Shown here: positions 18,428-27,888 of the stretch, one piece after another
Numbering within the stretch: the first letter of the stretch is position 1
Layout of the letters: the number at the start of each line of letters is the position of its first letter
Assembly (NCBI RefSeq): GCF_021049305.1
Contig: NZ_CP088081.1
Coordinates: 3,771,119-3,835,118, forward strand
Length of the DNA stretch: 64,000 nt
Source of the DNA: Ideonella dechloratans
GTDB lineage: Bacteria; Pseudomonadota; Gammaproteobacteria; Burkholderiales; Burkholderiaceae_C
Direction of reading: 5' to 3'
The notes under the pieces: model-generated
The model's input: only the letters and a program-made list of their open reading frames with translations
Databases searched by the model: none
Told to the model about the DNA's origin: nothing
Translations under genes and position numbers: made by a program

Positions 18428-20119
18428 ATGGAACGAATCTGGTTGAAGCACTATCCGGAAGGCGTGCCCGCCGACATCGACGTGTCGGTGTACCCCTCGC
18501 TGGTCGCCCTGCTGGAGGAGAGCTTCCGCAAGCATGCCGCGCTGCCGGCCTACCGCTTCATGGGCAAGAGCTTCAGCTACGCCCAGGTGGACGAACTGTC
18601 GCGCGCCTTCGCGGCCTATCTGCAGGCCAGCGGCCTGCAGCCCGGCGACCGCGTGGCGGTGATGATGCCCAACGTGCCCCAGTACCCGGTGGTGGTGGCC
18701 GGCATCCTGCGCGCGGGCATGGTGGTGGTCAACGTCAACCCGCTCTACACCCCGCGCGAGCTGGAGCACCAGCTCAAGGACGCCGGCACCAAGTCCATCG
18801 TCATCATGGAGAACTTCGCCGCCACGCTGCAGGCGGCGCAGGCCCACGCCAAGGTGGTGGACCACGTGGTGCTGACCGCCATGGGCGACATGCTGGGCTG
18901 GATCAAGGGCGCGGTGGTCAACCACGTGGTGCGCCGGGTCAAGAAGATGGTGCCGGAGTTCCAGCTGGCCGACGCGGTGCGCTTCAACGACGCCATCGCC
19001 CAGGGCCGCGGCGCGGTGTTCAAGCCGGTCACCGTGCGCCCGGACGACATCGCGGTGCTGCAGTACACCGGCGGCACCACCGGCGTCAGCAAGGGCGCGG
19101 TGCTGCTGCACCGCAACCTGGTGGCCAACGTGCTGCAGTCCGAGGCCTGGTACCGCCCGGCCATCGACCGCGTGGCCGCCGAGGGCCAGGTGGTCACCAT
19201 CTGCGCGCTGCCGCTCTATCACATCTTCGGCTTCAACACGAACATGATGCTGGGCCTGCGCATGGGCGGCTGCGGCATCCTGATCCCCAACCCGCGCGAC
19301 CTGGCCGGCACGCTCAAGACCCTGTCCACCGAGCGCTTCCACAGCTTCCCGGCGGTCAACACCCTGTTCCACGCCCTGGCCCACCACCCCGACTTCGACA
19401 AGGTGGACTGGAGCCACCTGAAGATGTCGGTGGGCGGCGGCATGGCGGTGCAGCAGGCCACGGCCAAGCTGTGGCTGGAGAAGACCGGCTGCCCGATCTG
19501 CGAGGGCTACGGCCTGTCGGAGACCTCGCCGGTGGTGTCCTGCAACCCCACCACCTCCACCGCCTACAGCGGCACCATCGGCCTGCCGGTGCCCAACACC
19601 GAGCTGCGCCTGATCGACGACGAGGGCCACGAGGTGCCCGCAGGCCAGGCCGGCGAGATCGCGGTGCGCGGCCCGCAGGTGATGGCCGGCTACTGGCAGC
19701 GCCCGGACGAGACCGCCCGGGTGATGACGGCCGACGGCTTCTTCCGCACCGGCGACGTGGGCATGGTGGACGAGCGCGGCTACTTCCGCATCGTCGACCG
19801 CAAGAAGGACATGATCCTGGTGTCCGGCTTCAACGTTTACCCTAACGAAGTCGAGGACGTGATCACCCAAATGCCGGGCATCATGGAGTGTGCCGCCGTC
19901 GGGGTTCCCGACGAGAAGGCCGGCGAGGTGGTGAAGGTCGTGATCGTGAAGAAGGACCCCGCAGTGACAGAGGCCGATGTGCGGCACTGGTGCGAAGCCA
20001 ACCTGACCGGCTACAAGCGGCCCAAGTTGGTGGAGTTCCGCAACGACCTGCCCAAGACGCCGGTGGGCAAGGTGTTGCGGCGCGAACTGCGCGACCGGCC
20101 AGCCACGCCGGCGCGCTGA
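18428..20119 (+). CDS. fadD: Long-chain fatty acid--CoA ligase
   Basis: A 563-residue acyl-CoA synthetase. The start at 18428 is preceded by GGAG at 18416-18419; an ATG at 18413 is possible but has no ribosome-binding site. Motifs of the adenylate-forming family are in order: P-loop YTGGTTGVSKGAVLLHRN, GYGLSETSPV, the TGDVG Asp, and hinge DRKKDMILVSGFNVYP, with the C-terminal Lys in PKTPVGKVLRREL. The enzyme activates long-chain fatty acids with ATP and CoA for beta-oxidation at the inner membrane. The palindrome in its promoter suggests repression in the absence of fatty acids. Confidence 0.95.
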   Translation: MERIWLKHYPEGVPADIDVSVYPSLVALLEESFRKHAALPAYRFMGKSFSYAQVDELSRAFAAYLQASGLQPGDRVAVMMPNVPQYPVVVAGILRAGMVVVNVNPLYTPRELEHQLKDAGTKSIVIMENFAATLQAAQAHAKVVDHVVLTAMGDMLGWIKGAVVNHVVRRVKKMVPEFQLADAVRFNDAIAQGRGAVFKPVTVRPDDIAVLQYTGGTTGVSKGAVLLHRNLVANVLQSEAWYRPAIDRVAAEGQVVTICALPLYHIFGFNTNMMLGLRMGGCGILIPNPRDLAGTLKTLSTERFHSFPAVNTLFHALAHHPDFDKVDWSHLKMSVGGGMAVQQATAKLWLEKTGCPICEGYGLSETSPVVSCNPTTSTAYSGTIGLPVPNTELRLIDDEGHEVPAGQAGEIAVRGPQVMAGYWQRPDETARVMTADGFFRTGDVGMVDERGYFRIVDRKKDMILVSGFNVYPNEVEDVITQMPGIMECAAVGVPDEKAGEVVKVVIVKKDPAVTEADVRHWCEANLTGYKRPKLVEFRNDLPKTPVGKVLRRELRDRPATPAR

Positions 20120-20173
20120 CCCCGAGCCCCCGGTGCGCCCGCCGGCGCACCCGTCTCCCGGCCGTCAGACAGC

Positions 20174-20743
20174 ATGAGCAGTTCCCGCTACGTCAAGACC
20201 GCCGCAGGCCACGCGGAGATCCAGTCCAAGTCCCTGGCCCTGAGCCGGCCGGTGCGCAACCTGCTGCTGGTCATCAACGACAGCCAGCCCGGCACCTTCT
20301 GGCTGCAGCAGATCCGCGGGCTGGCAGACAGCGACCTGAACGCCTTGCTGGAAGCGGGCCTGATCGCCGAGGTGGCCGGTTCCGCCGGCGCCCCGGCCGC
20401 GCCCCGCCCCGCGCGCAAGCCGGAGCCCGCTGCGGACGAGGGCCCGGACACGGTGCCCAGCGCGTTCGACCCGCAGGGCGGCGACGCCGCCGCATCGCTG
20501 CTGCAGGACACCCTGCAGGCCATCGGCGAGGCCAGCTACAGCGCCCTCTACGACACCCTGACCGCCCAGGCCAAGGGCCAGCTGGGGCTGGTCAAGGGCT
20601 ACCGCTTCGCGCTGGAGGTGGAGCGCGCGGCCGGCCCCACCGAGCTGCAGACCCTGGCCCGGCGCTTCACCCAGGGGCTGCGGGACGACCATGGCATGGC
20701 CGCGGTGCGCCAGTTCCTGGACGCCCTGCGCGCCGCGGGCTGA
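20174..20743 (+). CDS. Hypothetical protein
   Basis: A 189-residue soluble protein I cannot assign to a named family. The N-terminal about 60 residues (SLALSRPVRNLLLVINDSQPG) look folded and resemble proteins common in Burkholderiales that share a conserved LLxxIDG-like core. A Pro/Ala-rich linker (about 70-95) leads to a helical C-terminal domain of about 80 residues. There is no signal peptide or membrane segment. It lies 54 bp after fadD and 39 bp before rsmE on the same strand. Confidence 0.75.
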   Translation: MSSSRYVKTAAGHAEIQSKSLALSRPVRNLLLVINDSQPGTFWLQQIRGLADSDLNALLEAGLIAEVAGSAGAPAAPRPARKPEPAADEGPDTVPSAFDPQGGDAAASLLQDTLQAIGEASYSALYDTLTAQAKGQLGLVKGYRFALEVERAAGPTELQTLARRFTQGLRDDHGMAAVRQFLDALRAAG

Positions 20744-20782
20744 GGCGCGGCGACCCCGCCCGGGGCTGGCACACTCACGCCC

Positions 20783-21505
20783 ATGCCCGTCCGAGTCCAC
20801 CTGGAAGCGCCCCTGAGCGAAGGCGCCGCGCTCACCCTGCCCCCCGAACCCTCCCGCCACATCCAGGTGCTGCGCCTGCAGCCCGGCGATGCCCTGACCG
20901 TCTTCAACGGCGAGGGCGGCGAGTGGGACGCCACCGTGACCCGCATGGGTCGGCAGGACGTGGACCTGCGCATCGGTGCCCACCACCGCGCCGAACGCGA
21001 GCTGGCCTGCCCGGTGACCATCGCCCTGGGCATGCCGGCCAACGAACGCATGGACGCCTTGGTGGAGAAGGCCACCGAGTTGGGGGTGGCCGCCATCCAG
21101 CCGCTGATGTGCGCCCGCTCGGTGCTCAAGCTGGCGGGCGACCGGGCCGAGAAGCGGCGCGCCCACTGGCAGGCGGTGGCGGTGGCGGCGGCCGAGCAGA
21201 GCGGTCGCACCCGGGTGCCCGCCGTGGCCCCCATCCTGGCGCTCGACCGCTGGCTGGGCGCGCTCGGTCCCGCCGCGGGCCTGCGCCATGTGCTGAGCTT
21301 CGGCCCCGACGCCGCTGCCCCGGCCACACTGCTGCAGGCCCGCGGGCCGGTGTTGCTGCTGTCCGGCCCCGAGGGCGGCCTGGACCCGCGCGAGGAAGGT
21401 CAGGCCCGGCAGGCCGGCTTCGCGCCCTTGAGCCTGGGCCCGCGCGTGCTGCGGGCCGACACCGCGCCGCTGGCCGCCCTGAGCCTGCTGGCCCTGGCCG
21501 GCTGA
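20783..21505 (+). CDS. rsmE: 16S rRNA (uracil-1498-N3)-methyltransferase
   Basis: A 240-residue SPOUT-class methyltransferase. The N-terminal PUA-like domain includes SRHIQVLRLQPGDALTVFNG. The C-terminal knot domain has KATELGVAAIQPL, the AEQSGRTRVP block, the SAM-binding SGPEGGLDPREE and LGPRVLRADTAPLAAL. RsmE methylates U1498 of 16S rRNA in the assembled 30S subunit. Confidence 0.95.
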   Translation: MPVRVHLEAPLSEGAALTLPPEPSRHIQVLRLQPGDALTVFNGEGGEWDATVTRMGRQDVDLRIGAHHRAERELACPVTIALGMPANERMDALVEKATELGVAAIQPLMCARSVLKLAGDRAEKRRAHWQAVAVAAAEQSGRTRVPAVAPILALDRWLGALGPAAGLRHVLSFGPDAAAPATLLQARGPVLLLSGPEGGLDPREEGQARQAGFAPLSLGPRVLRADTAPLAALSLLALAG

Positions 21506-21635
21506 GCGCTGTCGCGCCGGCTCCACGCCGGCCCCACCTTTCACACGGTCGCCCCCCTGCGAGGGATGAGGGACGTGACAAGGTCCTCCGGGGCGGTCAT
21601 GCTGCGGACACTCACATCAACTCAAGGAGAACACC

Positions 21636-22064
21636 ATGGGATTGCTGGATGCGGTCAGCGGCCTGCTCAACGAATCGGCCGGCGGCGGGGGCAGCCCGGA
21701 CCTGATGTCCGTCGCCACCCAGCTGCTGGACAGCAACGCGCCGGGCGGTGGCCTGGCCGGGCTGGTGCAGCACTTCGAGCAGGGCGGCCTGGGGGCGCTG
21801 GTGGGCTCCTGGATCTCCAACGGGCAGAACCTGCCGATCAGCGCCGAGCAGCTGCAGTCGGCCCTGGGCGACCACCCGGCCCTGGCCGGCCTGCTGCAGC
21901 AGGTGCAGGGCCCGCAGGCCCAGGCGCTGTGGGGTCAGCTGGCCCAGATGCTGCCCGAGCTGGTCAACCGGATGACGCCGCAAGGCCAGCTGCCCGCGTC
22001 GCCCGCGGAATCGCCCGACCTGGGCAGCCTGCTGGGTGGACTGAGCGGGCTGCTCAAGGGCTGA
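21636..22064 (+). CDS. YidB-family protein (DUF937)
   Basis: A 142-residue protein starting GLLDAVSGLL after a good AAGGAG. A repeated Gly/Leu pattern (GGLAGLVQHFEQGGLGALVGSWISNG) followed by a QLQSALGD helix is the mark of YidB/DUF937 proteins. They are soluble; E. coli YidB is sequence-conserved but has no settled role. The C-terminal GSLLGGLSGLLKG repeats the same hydrophobic pattern. Confidence 0.85.
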   Translation: MGLLDAVSGLLNESAGGGGSPDLMSVATQLLDSNAPGGGLAGLVQHFEQGGLGALVGSWISNGQNLPISAEQLQSALGDHPALAGLLQQVQGPQAQALWGQLAQMLPELVNRMTPQGQLPASPAESPDLGSLLGGLSGLLKG

Positions 22065-22077
22065 GCGCCCGAGGGGC

Positions 22078-23418
22078 TCAGCCCTCGGAGCTGTCCGGGC
22101 CCTTGCGGGCGGAGCCGGCCACCATGTCGAAGCGGAACAGCCGGCACTCGATCGGCCCGTTCCACATCGGCACGCGCCGGCTTTCCTTCAGCCGCATCAG
22201 GCTGGGCAGCTTGGCCTCGGGGGTGAGCACCCAGGCGGTCCAGCCGGCGTAGCCCTTCTTCCAGTGCGCGGCCAGGCGGGCATAGAACTCGCCGGCATCG
22301 GCTGCGCCTTCGAACTTCTCGCCCTGGGCGCCGGCCCGGCCGTGGCCCAGGCCGCCCTGGCCCTGGCCGGAGCCCTTGGGCGCGATGCGCTCGCCATAGG
22401 GCGGGTTCATCAGCAGCACGCCATGGTCGGCCGGTGCCGGGCGCTGCAGCGCATCGGCGGTCTTGAACTCGATGGCGTGCTTGACGCCGGCGCGCTCGGC
22501 ATTGCGCGTGGCGAAGTCGGTCATGCGGAAGGACACGTCGCCCGCCCACACCGGCACCGTGGGCGCATGCACGGCGGCCTGGGCCGCGGCCTTCATCTCG
22601 CGCCAGGCGCCCAACTGGTCCCGGAAGGGCAGCAGGCGCTCGAAGGCGAAGCGGCGCTGCAGGCCCGGGGCGATGCCGCAGGCGATCTGCGCGGCCTCGA
22701 TGGCGATGGTGCCGGCACCGCAGCAGGGGTCCAGCAGGCCGCCGTCCTCGGGCCGGCCCTGCCAGCCGATGGCCGCCAGCATGGCCGCGGCCAGGGTCTC
22801 CTTCAGCGGGGCCTCGCCCTTGGCTTCGCGCCAGCCACGCTTGAACAGGGCCTCCCCTGAGAGGTCCACGCTCAGGCTGGCGTGGTCGGGGCCCAGGTGC
22901 AGCACCAGGGACAGGTCGGGGTGGTGGGTGTCCACGCTGGGCCGCTCGCCGCAGGCCTCGCGCATCTGGTCGCAGACCGCGTCCTTGATGCGCAGGGCGG
23001 CGAAGTTCAGGCTCTGCAGCGGCGAGCGCCAGGCACTGGCGTCCACCCGCAGGGTCTGCTGGGGCGTGATCCACTCGTTCCAGCGCACCCGGCGCGCCAG
23101 CTCGTAGAGGTCGTGTTCGTTGGCGTAGCCGCCCTCGGCCACCTGCCACAGCACGCGCTGCGCCAGCCGGCTGCCCAGGTTCAGGCGCATGGCCTCGGCC
23201 AGGCCGCCCTCGACATAGACGCCACCGCGGCCGGCCTCGACCCGGGCCTGCGGGCCCAGCAGGGCCTGGCATTCCTCGGCCAGCCAGGGCTCGGTGCCGG
23301 CGGCGCAGGGCAGGAACAGCGTGCCCTGGCGCACGCTGGAGGTGGGACGGGGACCGGCGGCCCGCACCACGCGGCGCGGACCGGCCGCGCCGGGCGCCGG
23401 GGTGGGGGTCGAGCTCAT
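22078..23418 (-). CDS. THUMP-domain 23S rRNA (guanine-N2)-methyltransferase, RlmL-like
   Basis: A 446-residue class I SAM RNA methyltransferase. An N-terminal THUMP/ferredoxin-like region (about residues 30-190) binds RNA. The methyltransferase core has motif I DPCCGAGTIAIEAA and motif IV MNPPYGERI. It corresponds to the N-terminal half of E. coli RlmKL (G2445 of 23S rRNA) without the RlmK domain, which is usual in betaproteobacteria. A Gly/Gln-rich insert follows motif IV. The ATG overlaps the rpoN stop by four bases. Confidence 0.88.
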   Translation of the reverse strand: MSSTPTPAPGAAGPRRVVRAAGPRPTSSVRQGTLFLPCAAGTEPWLAEECQALLGPQARVEAGRGGVYVEGGLAEAMRLNLGSRLAQRVLWQVAEGGYANEHDLYELARRVRWNEWITPQQTLRVDASAWRSPLQSLNFAALRIKDAVCDQMREACGERPSVDTHHPDLSLVLHLGPDHASLSVDLSGEALFKRGWREAKGEAPLKETLAAAMLAAIGWQGRPEDGGLLDPCCGAGTIAIEAAQIACGIAPGLQRRFAFERLLPFRDQLGAWREMKAAAQAAVHAPTVPVWAGDVSFRMTDFATRNAERAGVKHAIEFKTADALQRPAPADHGVLLMNPPYGERIAPKGSGQGQGGLGHGRAGAQGEKFEGAADAGEFYARLAAHWKKGYAGWTAWVLTPEAKLPSLMRLKESRRVPMWNGPIECRLFRFDMVAGSARKGPDSSEG

Positions 23419-24935
23419 AGGGCTTTGCGGAGGTTGGCGGGCGCGATCTTCAGCGCTTCGCGGTACTTGGCCACGGTGCGGCGTGCCACCTGGATGCCCT
23501 GCTCTTCGAGCATGTCGGCGATCTGGCTGTCGGACAGCGGCTTCTTGGCGTCCTCGGCCGCCACGAACTGCTTGATCAGCGCGCGCACCGCGGTGCTGGA
23601 GGCGTTGCCGCCGGCATCGGTGTTGAGCGAGGAGCCGAAGAAGTACTTCAGCTCGAAGGTGCCCTGCGGCGTGGCCATGTACTTGGCCGTCGTGACGCGG
23701 GAGATGGTGGATTCGTGCAGGCCCAGCTCGTCGGCGATCTCGCGCAGCACCAGCGGCTTCATGGCGATCTCACCGTGGGTGAAGAAGTTCTTCTGCCGCT
23801 CGACGATGGCCGCGCTCACGCGCAGGATGGTGTCGAAGCGCTGCTGGATGTTGCGGATGAACCAGCGGGCTTCCTGCAGACGGGCCGACAGGTTGCCGCC
23901 GCCGCGCTGGCCGCGGATGGCCTGGGCGTAGAGGTCGGACACGCGCAGCTTGGGCATCACGTCCGGGTTGAGCGTGGCCTTCCAGTTGCGGCCGGACTTC
24001 ACAACGATGACGTCGGGCACGACGATCAGCTGCTCGGCCCGGGCAAAGGGCCGGCCGGGCTTGGGCTCGCAGGCGACGATCAGGGCCTGGGCGGCCTTGA
24101 CCGTGGCCTCGTCGCTGCCGGTGGCGGCCGACAGCTTCTTCAGGTCGCGGCGGGCCAGCAGCTCCAGATGGGATGCCGCGATCTGCAGCGCGCAGGCGCG
24201 CGCCGGGGTGTCGGCCTGCTGGCGCAGCTGCAGGCACAGGCATTCGGACAGGTTGGCCGCGCCGACGCCGGCGGGCTCCAGGCTCTGCAGCCACTTCAGG
24301 CCGCAGCGCAGCTCGTCCAGCAGCTCCTCGCGGGCCTCGGGGTCGGTGATGTCCAGCGAATCGGCGATGCGCTCGGCGATCTCCTCCAGCGTGCCGTCGA
24401 GGTAACCGTCCTCGTCCAGCGATTCGATCAGGGCCAGCACGGCCGCGGCGTCGCGGTCGGCCAGGCGCATGCCGCTGAGCTGATGGCGCAGGTGGTCCTG
24501 CAGCGTGGGGCCCAGACCGGCGCGGTCCTGGGGTTCGAACTCGTCGTCGCCGCCGGTGCCGCTGCCGGTACCGGGCGTCTCGCGGATGCCGTCGAAGTCG
24601 TCGCCCTCGGTGCCGTTCTCCCAGTCGTCGCGCTCGGTGGTGCCGAAGTCCGAGGCCTCCATGCCGGCCGGCTCGTCCGAACCTTCACCACTGCCGCCGC
24701 TGTCTTCGTCCGACGCCGTCGCGCTGCTGCTGCTCGCGCTGGCCCGGTCGGCCAGGATCTGGTCCTCGAAGCTGCCCCGCTCCTCTTCCGGCTCGAGAAA
24801 AGGGTTCTGCTCGAGCATCTGCTCGACTTCCTGGTGCAGCTCCAGTGTGGAGAGCTGCAGCAGGCGGATGGACTGCTGCAGCTGCGGCGTGAGCGCCAGA
24901 TGCTGGGACAGGCGGACCTGCAGGGTCGGCTTCAT
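23415..24935 (-). CDS. rpoN: RNA polymerase sigma-54 factor
   Basis: A 506-residue RpoN. Gln/Leu-rich region I (residues 1-50, LSQHLALTPQLQQSIRLLQLS) contacts enhancer-binding activators. A long acidic, Ser/Gly-rich region II follows (about 55-140), then the core-binding and DNA-binding regions, the helix-turn-helix DELGLHESTISRVTTAKYM, and the RpoN box ARRTVAKYRE near residues 484-493. It lies 10 bp downstream of lptB, as in many proteobacteria, but is followed by an rlmL-like gene rather than the common hpf/ptsN genes. Confidence 0.97.
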   Translation of the reverse strand: MKPTLQVRLSQHLALTPQLQQSIRLLQLSTLELHQEVEQMLEQNPFLEPEEERGSFEDQILADRASASSSSATASDEDSGGSGEGSDEPAGMEASDFGTTERDDWENGTEGDDFDGIRETPGTGSGTGGDDEFEPQDRAGLGPTLQDHLRHQLSGMRLADRDAAAVLALIESLDEDGYLDGTLEEIAERIADSLDITDPEAREELLDELRCGLKWLQSLEPAGVGAANLSECLCLQLRQQADTPARACALQIAASHLELLARRDLKKLSAATGSDEATVKAAQALIVACEPKPGRPFARAEQLIVVPDVIVVKSGRNWKATLNPDVMPKLRVSDLYAQAIRGQRGGGNLSARLQEARWFIRNIQQRFDTILRVSAAIVERQKNFFTHGEIAMKPLVLREIADELGLHESTISRVTTAKYMATPQGTFELKYFFGSSLNTDAGGNASSTAVRALIKQFVAAEDAKKPLSDSQIADMLEEQGIQVARRTVAKYREALKIAPANLRKAL

Positions 24936-24945
24936 CGTCTCGGAC

Positions 24946-25710
24946 TCACATGCGGAAATGTTCGCCGAGGTAGACCCGGCGCACGTCCGGGTTCTCGATG
25001 ATCTGCTGCGGGGTGCCTTCGGCCAGCACGTCGCCCTGGCTGATGATGTAGGCCCGGTCGCAGATGCCCAGGGTCTCGCGCACGTTGTGGTCGGTGATCA
25101 GCACACCGATGCCGCGCGCCTTGAGGAAACTGATGATGCGCTGGATCTCGATCACCGCGATCGGGTCCACGCCGGCGAAGGGCTCGTCCAGCAGGATGAA
25201 GCGCGGCTGGGTGGCCAGCGCGCGGGCGATCTCGACCCGGCGGCGCTCGCCGCCCGAGAGCGCGGGCGCTGGCGTGTCGCGCAGGCCGGTCAGGCTCAGG
25301 TCGCTGAGCAACTGGTCGAGCTGGCGCTGGATGGTCTCGGCCTTGAGCGGCCTGCCGCGCTCGTCGGTCTGCAGCTCCAGCACCGCGCGGATGTTCTCGT
25401 CCACCGTGAGCTTGCGGAAGATCGAGGCTTCCTGCGGCAGGTAGGACAGGCCCAGGCGCGAGCGCAGGTGGATGGGCATGCGCTCCACCGGCGTGCCGTC
25501 GATGGTGATCTGGCCGTCGTCGCAGCGCACCAGGCCCACGACCATGTAGAAGGTGGTGGTCTTGCCGGCGCCGTTGGGGCCCAGCAGCCCCACCACCTCG
25601 CCGGCCGCCACCGCCAGGTGCACGTTCTTGACCACGGTGCGGGCACCGTAGGTCTTGCGCAGGCCGGAGGCCTCCAGGCGGCTCTGGGCCGTCAGCTCGG
25701 GACCGCTCAC
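24946..25710 (-). CDS. lptB: Lipopolysaccharide export ATP-binding protein LptB
   Basis: A 254-residue ABC ATPase that starts with GTG overlapping the lptA stop (GTGA). Walker [19 protein letters not shown], signature [15 protein letters not shown], Walker [17 protein letters not shown] and switch His [10 protein letters not shown] match LptB. It powers extraction of LPS from the inner membrane by LptB2FG. lptF and lptG are not in the window; lptC lies 15 kb away. Confidence 0.97.
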   Translation of the reverse strand: MSGPELTAQSRLEASGLRKTYGARTVVKNVHLAVAAGEVVGLLGPNGAGKTTTFYMVVGLVRCDDGQITIDGTPVERMPIHLRSRLGLSYLPQEASIFRKLTVDENIRAVLELQTDERGRPLKAETIQRQLDQLLSDLSLTGLRDTPAPALSGGERRRVEIARALATQPRFILLDEPFAGVDPIAVIEIQRIISFLKARGIGVLITDHNVRETLGICDRAYIISQGDVLAEGTPQQIIENPDVRRVYLGEHFRM

Positions 25711-26324
25711 TGGCCCGCCCCCGCCGCACTGGCCCCGCTGCCCGCCGCCGAGGCCGCCGCCGGTGCGGAGGCGCTGCGCGGCGTGAACACCAACCGCACC
25801 TTGCCCGGCACCACCCCGGGCTTCACCGTGGGGGCTTCGCCGTCGAAGATGACCGTGTCCACCTTCTGGTCGTAGGTGATGATGGCGCCGCTGGCCTCGT
25901 CGGTCACCACGCCGGCACGGCGCATGCGCAGCCAGGCATTGCCCAGGAACTTGACCTTCTCGGAGGCACCGTCGTATTCGATGCGGTCGGCCTGGGCCTC
26001 GATGTATTCGTTCTCGCGGTCGCGCTTCTGGCGGAAGGTGGCCTGCTGGCTGGGCCAGCTGTAGGCCACCGCGTTGTAGACGCCGTCCTGCGGCTCACGC
26101 ACCTCGACACGATCGGCGCGGATCAGCATGGACCCCTGGGCGATGCTGACGTTGCCGCTGACCACGGTGAGCTTGCGGGCCAGATCGACCTGCGCGCTCT
26201 GCTTGCCGTCGCTTTCCACCACCAGGGGCTGCTGACGGTCGGCCTTCTCGGCATGCACGGCCGAACCCATCCCCGTCAGGAGAATGGACAGGGCCAGAGC
26301 GGTGGAAGGGCGACGCAGCGGCAT
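25707..26324 (-). CDS. lptA: Lipopolysaccharide transport periplasmic protein LptA
   Basis: LptA with a signal peptide cleaved near AVHA and the jelly-roll OstA repeats ([50 protein letters not shown]). It bridges LptC and LptD across the periplasm. A second possible ATG at 26336 exists. A -10 TAGAAT is visible at 26351-26356 on the minus strand and would suit the 26324 start; lptA needs its own promoter here because lptC is not upstream. The C-terminus is Ala/Ser-rich and probably disordered. Confidence 0.92.
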   Translation of the reverse strand: MPLRRPSTALALSILLTGMGSAVHAEKADRQQPLVVESDGKQSAQVDLARKLTVVSGNVSIAQGSMLIRADRVEVREPQDGVYNAVAYSWPSQQATFRQKRDRENEYIEAQADRIEYDGASEKVKFLGNAWLRMRRAGVVTDEASGAIITYDQKVDTVIFDGEAPTVKPGVVPGKVRLVFTPRSASAPAAASAAGSGASAAGAGQ

Positions 26325-26468
26325 GGTTATCGGCATGAAAATTGCAGATCATTCTACGACGCCCACCGCGGACTGCGGCAGGCGTCGTGCGACCCGAGCA
26401 ACGCGCTGGGGGATGTGGCCGAAAGACTTGACCTGCCGCCCCTGAAAGGGCTTGCAGGCCGCACACCG

Positions 26469-27113
26469 TCAGCCCAGGCTCTTGGCCACCTGCGCGATGA
26501 GCATGTCGGCGGTGGCGTAGAGCCGGGGCTCGCTGCCCGTCATGGCCGCCGAGGTGGTGAAGCGCCCCTGGATGCCCAGGGTGGGCACGCCGTCGATCTT
26601 GTAGCCCTGGGCCAGGGCCTTGGCCTGGCGCAGCTTGCCCTCGACGGTGAAGGACTTCATGGTCTGCAGCACCTTCTGGCCATCCAGACCCTGGGCGGTG
26701 AAGAAGGCGGCCACGTCGGCGTCCTTGTCCAGGCGCTGGTGCTGCACGTGGATGGCGGCGAACACCTTGGTGTGGAAGGCCTCGACCTTGCCCATCAGCT
26801 CCAGCGCGTAATAGATGCGGGCGTGGTAGCTGTGCATGGGGCTGAAGGTGGCCGCCACGCGCTCGAAGTGGACGTTGGACGGCAGCCGCTTGACCCAGGC
26901 TTCCAGCGAGGGCTCCAGCGCATTGCAGTGGGGGCAGCCGTACCAGAAGAACTCCACCACCTCGACCTTGCCCGTGGGGGCCATGGGCACCGGCGGCGAG
27001 ATCCGCAGGAAGTCCTTGCCTTCCACCGGCGCGCCCTGGGCCAGGGCCGGGCCGCTCAGGGCCAGAAGACCGGCCAGGCCGGCCAGGTGCAGGGGAAAGT
27101 CGCGCCGATTCAT
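26469..27113 (-). CDS. dsbA: Thiol:disulfide interchange protein DsbA
   Basis: A 214-residue periplasmic oxidase with a signal peptide ending near ALAQ and the active site FFWYGCPHC (Cys about 60 and 63). Helical insert residues and the cis-Pro block GVPTLGIQGRF are typical of DsbA. It introduces disulfides into exported proteins and is reoxidised by DsbB. It starts 53 bp after the SPOR-domain gene; argS, the SPOR gene and dsbA run in one direction and look like an operon. AAGGA precedes the start. Confidence 0.95.
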   Translation of the reverse strand: MNRRDFPLHLAGLAGLLALSGPALAQGAPVEGKDFLRISPPVPMAPTGKVEVVEFFWYGCPHCNALEPSLEAWVKRLPSNVHFERVAATFSPMHSYHARIYYALELMGKVEAFHTKVFAAIHVQHQRLDKDADVAAFFTAQGLDGQKVLQTMKSFTVEGKLRQAKALAQGYKIDGVPTLGIQGRFTTSAAMTGSEPRLYATADMLIAQVAKSLG

Positions 27114-27165
27114 GAGGAAGGATCCTTGTAGAGGGAAGAGGGAAGCCAGCGGCAAGCCAGATGCC

Positions 27166-27888
27166 TCAGGGCTGGGCCTTGCTGCGCTCGACCCGCACCA
27201 GGGCGGAGTCCATGCCCGCACCCTTGAGGCGGTCCTGCTGCCGTTCGGCTTCGTCCCGGCTGTCGAAAGGCCCCAGGCGGACCCGGTAGACATTGCGTCC
27301 GGCCTGCTCGCGCTCGGACACCTTGGCCACCAGCCCCTGCATGGCCAGGCGCGCGCGCTGCTGCTCGGCATCGTTGGCGCTGGAATAGGCCCCGGCCTGG
27401 ACGAAGTAGACGAATGGATCCGCGCCGGCGGCCGCAGGTTCCGCGGGCTTGTCGGCATGGTTCGGCACCGGCGCCCCCGACAGGATGGCGGCCGGGTCAC
27501 GCTTGGACTTGGCTTCGGCAGGCGCCGCTGCGGAGGCCGCCTTGGCGGCCGAAGCGGGCTTGCCCACCACGGCCACCGGCACGGGCGAGGACGCACCGCC
27601 CACATAGGGCAGCGGCGCACTGCCCGCCTCGGAGGCGGCCGGCACCGGCCGGGGGGCCTGCTTGCCGGCCAGGCCGGCGTTGGGGTCCCAGGTCTTGAGC
27701 TTCTCGGCCTCCTGGGCCTCCTGCTCGGGCGTGCGGTGCCCCACCTTGTCCATGAAGGGCACGGGCACCTTGGCGATGTAGAGCGCCACTCCCAGGGCGA
27801 TGGCCAGGCCGACCAGCAGGCCGACGATCATGCCCAGGACGAAACCACCCCGCTGTGCCTGCCGACGGGCACCGCTGCCGAACTTCAT
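27166..27888 (-). CDS. SPOR-domain cell-division-type protein (FtsN-like)
   Basis: A 240-residue bitopic membrane protein: a basic cytoplasmic start, one transmembrane helix (about residues 15-38), a Pro/Ala-rich periplasmic linker (about 60-155) and a C-terminal SPOR domain (about 160-235: [44 protein letters not shown]). SPOR domains bind denuded peptidoglycan at the septum, so a role in division is likely. The start overlaps the argS stop (ATGA), and ACAGGAGAACGC precedes it. In many Burkholderiales the same gene follows argS. Confidence 0.9.
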   Translation of the reverse strand: MKFGSGARRQAQRGGFVLGMIVGLLVGLAIALGVALYIAKVPVPFMDKVGHRTPEQEAQEAEKLKTWDPNAGLAGKQAPRPVPAASEAGSAPLPYVGGASSPVPVAVVGKPASAAKAASAAAPAEAKSKRDPAAILSGAPVPNHADKPAEPAAAGADPFVYFVQAGAYSSANDAEQQRARLAMQGLVAKVSEREQAGRNVYRVRLGPFDSRDEAERQQDRLKGAGMDSALVRVERSKAQP